Origin: Elusimicrobia bacterium HGW-Elusimicrobia-2 | Lineage (GTDB): Bacteria; CG03 | Reading direction: 5' to 3' | Assembly: GCA_002841685.1 (NCBI GenBank) | Contig: PHAM01000070.1 | Span: 1 to 8,571, forward strand | Length of the DNA: 8,571 nt | In this document: positions 1-7,200 of the stretch, piece by piece | How positions within the stretch are numbered: position 1 is the first letter of the stretch | How the letters are laid out: each line of letters starts with the position of its first letter | Made by a program: the position numbers and the translations under genes | The notes under the pieces: generated by a model | The model's input: only the letters and a program-made list of their open reading frames with translations | The model's database searches: none | What the model was told of the DNA's origin: nothing

Positions 1-57
1 AATACCAATCCTGATAAATTTAGACATGAATACGATTTAATTCGCGGCAAAAAGTGA
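1..57 (+). CDS. C-terminal end of an unidentified upstream gene (partial)
   Basis: Frame 1 is open from the first base to a TGA at 55-57 and encodes 18 residues ending in the peptide FRHEYDLIRGKK. The other two plus frames close sooner (frame 2 at 38-40, frame 3 at 10-12). The charged tail ending in GKK looks like an ordinary cytoplasmic C-terminus. Too little is present to name a family, and the open frame could be chance over so short a stretch. Downstream comes a T-rich stretch (64-70) but no convincing terminator hairpin. Confidence 0.35.
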   Translation, partial: NTNPDKFRHEYDLIRGKK

Positions 58-115
58 ACGGCGTTTTTTTATCAAAAAATCCTTATGGCAAAACTTCAGA
101 ATCCGCTCTGGGTAC

Positions 116-145
116 TTGACAAGTCCATGGTGATTAGAATACAAT
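116..145 (+). promoter_or_regulatory. Sigma70-type promoter placed for a leaderless transcript
   Basis: TTGACA at 116-121 matches the -35 consensus exactly. TACAAT at 140-145 matches five of six -10 bases, with an 18-base spacer. Transcription would then be expected to start at about 151-153, on or next to the ATG at 152. No Shine-Dalgarno sequence lies before that ATG, which fits a leaderless mRNA. A second -10-like hexamer, TAGAAT at 135-140, is only 13 bases from the -35 and is less likely. The placement is seen in the sequence; promoter activity is inferred. Confidence 0.5.
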
Positions 146-151
146 ATAGTG

Positions 152-484
152 ATGAAAAAAGTAATTTTCATAATTACGGCTCTTGTTGCTGTTGCCGTTT
201 TTTTTCCGGCGGAATCATTCGCTGGGACCTCCGGCGATATAGCCGCTGACTGCGCGTTTCTTCTTGAAACGCCCGACGACACTTCTTCAATCTCGGCTGT
301 CTTTGACAATGACCTGCGCGGGGTGCCGGTTCTGTCCGACGACGGCGGGAAGTTCACCCACTATCTTATTTCATCGGGTTTACCGTGTTTTAATAAGGCT
401 GCGGACAGCGCAAAACTTATCAGCGCGGAAAATTTTTTCACAGCGGGCATCCCCCGTTCAAAATACTCGGTCAAGCTCGAGTAG
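152..484 (+). CDS. Small secreted hypothetical protein
   Basis: Encodes 110 residues from ATG 152; a GTG at 149 directly precedes it in frame and would add one residue. The N-terminus is a textbook Sec signal peptide: MKK, then a hydrophobic core (residues 4-18), then PAESFA with likely cleavage after Ala24. The mature part is about 86 residues, acidic in its first half, with only two cysteines (C34 and C79) that could form a disulfide after export. No known domain is recognised. There is no ribosome binding site; the start is supported by the signal peptide and by a promoter whose start point falls at the ATG. It is separated from the next gene by about 97 bases that hold another promoter, so it is probably its own unit. 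Export to periplasm or outside is likely; function unknown. Confidence 0.7.
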   Translation: MKKVIFIITALVAVAVFFPAESFAGTSGDIAADCAFLLETPDDTSSISAVFDNDLRGVPVLSDDGGKFTHYLISSGLPCFNKAADSAKLISAENFFTAGIPRSKYSVKLE

Positions 485-501
485 TATTTTTTCGCGTCTA
501 A

Positions 502-528
502 TTTTCATCTCAGCGAAATTTCTATAAT
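502..528 (+). promoter_or_regulatory. Probable promoter of the nucleotidyltransferase cassette
   Basis: TATAAT at 523-528 is a perfect -10 hexamer. The best -35 candidate is TTTTCA at 502-507 (four of six consensus bases) with a short 15-base spacer. The expected start is near 535, leaving about 47 bases of leader before the ATG at 582. The region 485-581 holds no gene. Confidence 0.4.
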
Positions 529-566
529 TTCTTAGGCCTTTCCCTGATATGAAAATTATGAGGGAA

Positions 567-572
567 GAGGGG
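567..572 (+). promoter_or_regulatory. Ribosome binding site deciding the start at 582
   Basis: GAGGGG at 567-572 sits 9 bases before ATG 582. The two earlier in-frame ATGs (549 and 558) have no comparable purine-rich site before them, and one would place this SD inside the gene. This favours the 74-residue protein over an 85-residue form. Confidence 0.5.
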
Positions 573-581
573 ATAAGAGAT

Positions 582-806
582 ATGGGGAAAGAAAAACAAA
601 AAAATGGGTTTGAATATGAAGTGGCTCAAATGTCGGCATTTACTCCCATGGAGAGATTCAGGCATTTTAATGAGTTGCTTAAGCTTTCTGCCGCTTTCAG
701 AAAGGTTAAAACAGACTGGCCGATAGGGGTGTTTAAATTTAGGACTTTTAAGGAGGCTGATAAATGGCGATTCCAAGTGATAACGGGACAAAGACCCGGA
801 CACTGA
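582..806 (+). CDS. Small helical protein partnered with a nucleotidyltransferase
   Basis: Encodes 74 residues, charged and probably alpha-helical, with a central segment (residues 20-40) rich in Phe/Leu/Arg and a C-terminal FKFRTFKEADKW segment. Small proteins ending in a similar F-x-T-F-x-E-A-x-x-W motif, placed directly upstream of a nucleotidyltransferase-like gene, are a recurring pair that I recognise in general form but cannot name. The last 43 bases overlap the next gene in another frame, and the partner's Shine-Dalgarno lies inside this gene, so translation of the two is probably coupled. By context it may be the antitoxin or toxin half of a toxin-antitoxin-like pair, but no toxic or DNA-binding motif is visible. 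No signal peptide or membrane segment, so cytoplasmic. In-frame upstream ATGs at 549 and 558 are less favoured by RBS position. Confidence 0.65.
   Translation: MGKEKQKNGFEYEVAQMSAFTPMERFRHFNELLKLSAAFRKVKTDWPIGVFKFRTFKEADKWRFQVITGQRPGH
751..756 (+). promoter_or_regulatory. Strong Shine-Dalgarno of the nucleotidyltransferase gene
   Basis: AGGAGG at 751-756 is a perfect anti-16S match, 7 bases before ATG 764. It lies inside the coding sequence of the preceding small gene, supports the overlapping start, and shows that the organism uses canonical SD-led initiation. Confidence 0.8.
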
Positions 807-1267
807 CAGTAAAAGATTTAGTTGTTCTTTGCAGAAATCTTAACGCCGTAAAAGCTAAATATGTCGTAATTGGAGGGTTTGCCGTCAATTACTATGGCTT
901 TGCCAGAATGACCATAGACATAGATATACTTGTCGACCCCTCGGAAGAAAATATTGTAAAAATCAAAAAGGGTTTGGAATATTTACCGGAAAAAGCGGCG
1001 GCACAAATAGCCCCGGGCGATATTGAGAAATATAAAGTGGTGAAAGTTTCCGATGAGGTTGTAATAGATATAATGGAAAACGCCTGTGAAGTGACATATA
1101 AAACAGCCGGCATTGAAAACTTTGCATTCAAGGGAGTAACAATTCCTATAGCTAACTTGCCGACTTTGATAAAAACAAAACAACATTCGGTTCGACCGAA
1201 GGATAAAGAGGATTTAAAATATCTGAGGGAGATAAAAAAACAGAATAAAACCGGGGGCAAAAAATGA
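764..1267 (+). CDS. Nucleotidyltransferase-fold protein (MNT/AbiEii-like, DUF6036-like)
   Basis: Encodes 167 residues. The Pol-beta nucleotidyltransferase signature is visible: VVIGGFAV (G37-G38), then TIDIDILVD giving the metal-binding pair D52-x-D54, and a candidate third acidic residue D102 in VVIDIM. The C-terminal RPKDKEDLKYL (about residues 146-156) resembles the RPKDxxDLxxL end common in AbiEii/DUF6036-type nucleotidyltransferases. Family members transfer nucleotides to RNA or protein targets, several as toxins or antitoxins. All key acidic residues are present, so catalytic activity is plausible. It overlaps the preceding 74-residue gene by 43 bases and has a perfect SD. Its TGA overlaps the ATG of the giant gene (ATGA at 1264-1267). 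AT-rich with many AAA/ATA codons compared with most of the downstream gene, consistent with a mobile cassette. Substrate and role in a toxin-antitoxin pair are inference. Confidence 0.8.
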   Translation: MAIPSDNGTKTRTLTVKDLVVLCRNLNAVKAKYVVIGGFAVNYYGFARMTIDIDILVDPSEENIVKIKKGLEYLPEKAAAQIAPGDIEKYKVVKVSDEVVIDIMENACEVTYKTAGIENFAFKGVTIPIANLPTLIKTKQHSVRPKDKEDLKYLREIKKQNKTGGKK

Positions 1268-4200
1268 AAATTCATAAAAAAACCGTAAAAAGGAAGGAGT
1301 CAATAGTAACCGTCCCTACGCTCGGGCTTCGGCAGGCAGGCGTCCCCAATCTTTTTTTGCATAGTATTTTTGGAAAAAGAATTAGCTCCGTCCCAATTAT
1401 TTTTATTGGCCTTATTCTTTTTGTTTGCAGCGTTTTTGCTTATGATATGGGTTTGATGACTGCGGCAGATCATGACCCGAGTTTTGAAGACGCTACAGCA
1501 AAATGGTCATTTACAGCTACGGATTCTACATACGGTTCTGGAACTGACCCTGCCGCTGATGGCTCTAAAACTTTTAGAACCACTAGCTGCACCACCGCTT
1601 ATACAGGACGAACACTTGCTACAGGTGACTTTATTACCGGTGTCACCGGCGGTAGCGAGTACCGATTAGACGTTGCTGCCTATCATTCCGGTGCAAATTT
1701 TGCCACCACGCTAATTGAAATCAACATTCAATGGTATAATAGTAGCGATGCTTTGGTTCAGACCGATACAACAGCTGATTTAACGTGTTCAGCACAAAGT
1801 GTTTGGGAACTTAAAACCCAGACATCTACCGCGCATGCTGATGCGGTGAAAGCAAAGGTATTGATTCGTTGGATGAGATCAAATAAAACAACATCTGGGC
1901 GAGCTCTTAGTTTTGATAGGATTGCTCTTGTAGCTATTGGCGGAGGAAATAATGCTCCGAACGCGCCGGATTTGGGGCCGACGGTGAAGACGGGACAGTT
2001 CCAGAGCGACGGAACTACCAATATCGCGGTGGGCGGAGAAGCGTCATCTACGACGGTGAAGCTTTCCGCGATGATAAGCGACCCTGACAGCAATACGGTA
2101 AAATTAGAGGTTGAGATAAAGCCGACGGGTACGGCGTTTACGAATACGGCGAATTACACTGGGTCATTGGTTGCCAGCGGCTCCACGCAGACGCTCACGG
2201 TGTCGGGACTGACGGAAGGGGTGACATATCATTGGCAGGCAAGGACAGTTGATTCCAACGCCGCGGCATCAGCGTGGACGGCGTTTAACGGTTCGGACGG
2301 CAATCATTTTATTGTTTTCAGGACGCCTCCGGCGGATGTTACAAGCTTTACGGCGACTCCCGGAAACACCCAGGCGACGCTCGGCTGGACGGATCCCGGC
2401 GACGCTGATTTGGATAAAATACTCATAGTGAGAAATGAAACAGGAAGTTTTACCGCGCCGAGCGACGGTACGGCTTATACCGACGGAGCGGGGACAGGGC
2501 CCGGCGGCGACTGGTGCGAGAATGTCGCGAAAGCGGCGCAAACTCTTTTGGTAACGAGTCTTGTAAACGGTACGAAATATTATTTTAAGGCGTATGCTTA
2601 TGACACCGTCAAAAATTATGCTGTGGGAGCATCAACGAATGTTACGCCGGCGGCCGTAAATACGGCTCCGACGGCTCCGTCCGCGTTAAGCCCCGCGGCG
2701 GATACATGGATAGGCGATACCACTCCAACACTTTCTTTTACAACGGATGATCCCGACAACGATAATGTGAAATTTTATTTACAGATTTCATCTTTCAGCG
2801 ATTTTTCCACAAACGCTGTTTATTATATGTCTCATTTCGCGGCGGAATGTTCAACATCTTTTACCGTCGGGCAGGCGGCCGCGGCGGGAGGCGAATATAA
2901 AACAGGCGCCGAAAGCCAGACGCTGGGCGAGGACGACGGATATTACTGGAGAGTGTGGCTTGAGGATGAGAACGGCGCTTTCAGTTCAACGACAACGGCA
3001 AATACCGGCTCTATAGCTTTCAAAATTGACAAGACAACGCCGACGAATGTCGGTTGTGCAACTCCGGCAAACAATGCGGTGGATGTGTCTCCCTCGGTTT
3101 CTCTTACAGCGCTGACCGCCGCGGATTCTGTTTCAGGCGGAGTGCAGTATTATTTTGAGGTAGATGAGGTTGCGACATTTAATTCCGGGGCTCTGGCGAA
3201 TTCAGGATGGCAGGGCGGGACTTCGTGGTCACCGGCGCTCTCCGACAGCACAACATATTATTGGAGAGTGAAGGCGCAGGATGCGGCTGGAAACACGAGC
3301 GTTACCTGCGGTCATACGGCTGATACCGCGGATTATGGAAAGTTTGTGACAGAAATTGTCATTTCAACGGCGAATCTTATGACTGACGGAGACCACGACT
3401 GGGGTTTTGAGGCGACGAACGGATGCGGCGTCTTTTGGTCAACGAATACGGCGTCCGGACCTCCTGTATATCATTATACTTCTCAAAAATACGAAAGAAC
3501 TGCGAGTTTTACCTGGCCCACCGTCACAACTAATTTTACGGGTAGATATATATCACTTGTGAATTTCGTAACGGGGTTGACTCCGAGTACGATGTACAAT
3601 ATTTCCTGTTACTGGATGTCAACATCAGCGACATATTTTGCGGATCAGCGCTTGCAGTTGGAGATTGAATGGTTCAATTCAAGCGATACATCGCTTGGCA
3701 CTGCCACCAGCGGAGAATTCAGTTTATCCGCGCAAAATGCATGGGAACTGAAGATTTCAACACATACATCACCGGTCAACACAGCCAAAGCGAAAATCAA
3801 AATATATAGCAAACATTCAGGTTCTTCTGGCCGACAGTGCATAGACGCTGTTTCACTGCATAACGTGGGGAATGTCGCGCCGAACGCGCCGACTTTAACC
3901 AGTCCCGCTGACAATGCATCCACAAATGACACATCGCCTGCTTTTACTTGGACATTTTCAGACCCGAATCTCGGCGACAGCCAGAGCGCTTATCAGTGGG
4001 TGGCCGACGATGACTCCGGGTTCGGTTCCCCGAATTATAATTCGGGGAAAACCGTCACATCGTATTCTTCACACACTCTGACAATGGCGACGGGAACCTG
4101 GTATTGGAAAGTCAAGACATGGGATGCTGACGACGTGGAGGGAAGTTATGCCGCTTACAGAACGCTCATAATAGACACAACGCCTCCCGGCGCCGTTGGC

Positions 4201-7200
4201 GACCTTGCGGCGACGGCAGCGGGAAGCAACATAGAAATAACATGGACGGCGGCCGTGGATGCCGATATTGACCATCAGGTGCTTTACCGCGCGACTTTCA
4301 CGATAACGAATCAGTACGCCGCCAATGTGACCGTGCTGAGCAATTCTCTCGTCCCGACAGCGGGAAGCTACACCGACCCCGCGGTGAATTTCGGCACGAC
4401 TTATTATTATGTGATCACGGCTTTTGACGAGGCGAAGAACGAATCAGGTATATCAAACTGCCCTTGGGCCACTCCCGCCAGCATCGGCAGCGCGCGCTTA
4501 ATGGGCACGGATTATTACTGCGAACCGATTTTCACCCCGGGCGACAACACTTTTGACGGTACATGGAAACCTTATATGAATCAGCGGCTTTGCGCGCTCA
4601 TAAATTCCGCGCAGAGCAAATGTTATGTCGCGATTTACAATTTGACCGACGATGACCCCGCCGGTAATTCAATAACGGATTCGCTCATCGCGCGCGCTTC
4701 CGCTCTTGGAGCGGGTAATGTCAAAGCTATAACCGATCAGAAAAACAACGACTCGGCCGCGATAATCACCCTGAAGGAGGCGGGAATCACGGTGAAGGAC
4801 GACGGCACGGCTTACCCCGAATGCCATAACAAGTTCGCCGTTATAGACGGCAAATATGTCTGGACGGGCTCGGCGAACTGGACATCCGGCGGCGGTTTTG
4901 ACAGGCAGGACAACGATGTGATAATAATTCAGGACGAAACGGTGGCGCTGGCCTATGAAAATCAATTTCTGGACATGTTCAATCTCGGCAAATTCCACAC
5001 CGCGAGTACAAGAAACGGCTCAAAGGATGTCAGCGGGAAGAATGTTGAATTTTATTTCACCGCGTCCAATGCGATAAAAGACACTTCTTTCGGCCTGCGT
5101 AACAAAGTGCAGAACGCCGCCGAATCCTGCATAGGCGCGATATACACTTTTACGGACTCAGATGCGCCGAGTCTTGAAGATGACCTTGAAACGGCCAGGA
5201 GCGCGGGAAAGGTTGTGCGTATTGTCCTTGACAGAGATCAAATTCCAGCCAGTTCCCCTTATTCAGATCTTGACGGTTTGGGAATGAATGTCCGCCCGGA
5301 TAACAACGCCAATATCATGCATTCAAAGCTTATGGTCATAGACCAGGAAATAGTGGCGACGGGTTCAATGAACTGGACACAGGTCGCCGGCGGCGCTTCT
5401 TCCGATCCTAACGACGAGAATTATCTCTTTATTCACGATGACATCCTCGCCAGGCAGTATATACGCTATCTTATGAGATTGCATGAGCTCGCTTCCGACG
5501 AGGATACCACGGAAAACCCCGCTGCCGACACAACTGAGCCGGACGCCGTGAGCAATGTTTACGCTTACGGCAGCGGCGCGGGTCAGATAACGGTTGAGTT
5601 TGACGCATCCGCCGATCCGAATTTCTCAAGGTATTATATTTTTATCTCCACACTGCAGAATCACGCCAATGCCATGGCCGTGAAGCAGAAATTCATAGAC
5701 ACATCCCAGACGCATCTTTCTGACGCGTGCGATAACGACGGCGATAAAGCGGTGGATGAGGAAATATTCAATGGCCTTGATGATGACGGCGACGGCCTGT
5801 TTGACGAGGACATAAACATCCTCGCCGAAAAAGTCGTCAAAGTGAAGGGGGAGGGCACGGTGCAGATAGAACTCCAGACTTATTCCCACGGAAGGCCGCT
5901 GGACAATAACACAACCTATTGGGTGTGCGTCCTCCAGACGGATACATGGGGCAACGAATCCCCGGCGTCGTTTGTGGACGCTTCCGAACCTACGGTGGGC
6001 GATTCTTTTTACGGATATGTTTCTCCGGGCGTTCCCGTGCCTAACACAGCGCCTGTATGCTTAGTCGCCTCGCCCTCGGGCTGGAATGGCGGAGCTTTTG
6101 ATATTTCGGCGACGGCCTGGGATAATGACAGCGCTTACGCGGATTCGGTTATTTCTGTGGAGTTTCAATATTCAACAGCTTCCGCATCAGGCCCGTGGCT
6201 TTACGCGGGAACGGAATATCTGGATACGCCCATACCTGCCCCCTCAACGGGCACATGCACATACACATGGAACAGCGCCTCTTACATAACGCAGGATTCC
6301 ACGGTCTGGTTAAGAGCCAGGGCAAAAGACAATAACCTGCACAAATATTCGGACTGGTCGGTTTCATCCGGCTTCAGGGTTGATAATCAGCCCCCGCCGG
6401 CGCCTTCGCCCGACGACGGGATTGTCGCTTCCGGCTCAAACTGGACTCAGGTCAATAATCCTGAAATGAGCTGGGCGGCCGCCACTGACCCGGGTTCGGG
6501 CCTTCACGCGACGGAGCCCTATCTTGTCCGTTACGATACCGGCACTGCTGCTGCTCAGTCAGGTTTGACATACACAAAAACGCTTTCCGACGGCAGTCAC
6601 ATATTCTATGCCGCCGCCAAAGACGCTGTCGGCAACATCAGCGCTTACGGGAATCATTCCGTCAATGTTGACAACACGCCTCCACCCGCGACAACCGTCA
6701 CTGATCCGCCGGTTGTGGAATTTGACAGGATCACGATAGAGTGGGATTCCGTCACCGACGCCACTTCCGGCGTTCTGCATTACAATGTTTACAGGGATGT
6801 GGCTGATATTGTCTCGGTGGCGGCTCTCACGCCGATCGCGTATCCCACGACGACAACATACACGGATGATTCAGGCCTTGCGGAAGGGGTGGAGTATTTC
6901 TATGTTGTGTGCGCCTTTGATAAAGCGGGAAATGAAGCGGGTATATCAAACTGCGTTTCCGGAACCGCCGCGGCGCCTGCTGTAACGGCTTCGATCTGGC
7001 ACATACCTTCGTCCACGGCGGTTGTTGCCGGCGGACACACATACAGGGATCCCGCTTATGAGGTACATAAGGGCACAAGAGTTTATTTCTACAGCAAGAG
7101 CGCCAAGGCCGCCGCGACGCAGTCCGGCCTTACTCTTTACTGGGGCACCGATGGGGCAAGTTACAGCTCCGCCGCGGGACAGTACGAGTCCAGCGACGCT

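Noticed and set aside
1-57. Assigning the C-terminal fragment to a transposase or other named family
   Set aside because: Eighteen residues are not enough to identify any family.
37-357. Minus-strand open frame opposite the small secreted protein
   Set aside because: It overlaps a plus-strand gene with a signal peptide and promoter, and its product has no recognisable feature.
490-518. Possible terminator hairpin TTTCGC/GCGAAA
   Set aside because: Only 6 base pairs with a 17-base loop and no downstream T run; too weak to call.
1264-1440. Lipoprotein signal on the giant protein (LFVC)
   Set aside because: Position before Cys is Val and not Gly/Ala/Ser, and a good type I cleavage site VFA|YD follows.
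1564-1578. TCTAAAA-C-TTTTAGA palindrome
   Set aside because: Seven-base arms in AT-rich codons are expected by chance in a gene this long.
1636-1656. Nested CCGGTG/CACCGG inverted repeat
   Set aside because: Short arms in a GGT/ACC-rich coding stretch; no flanking signal.
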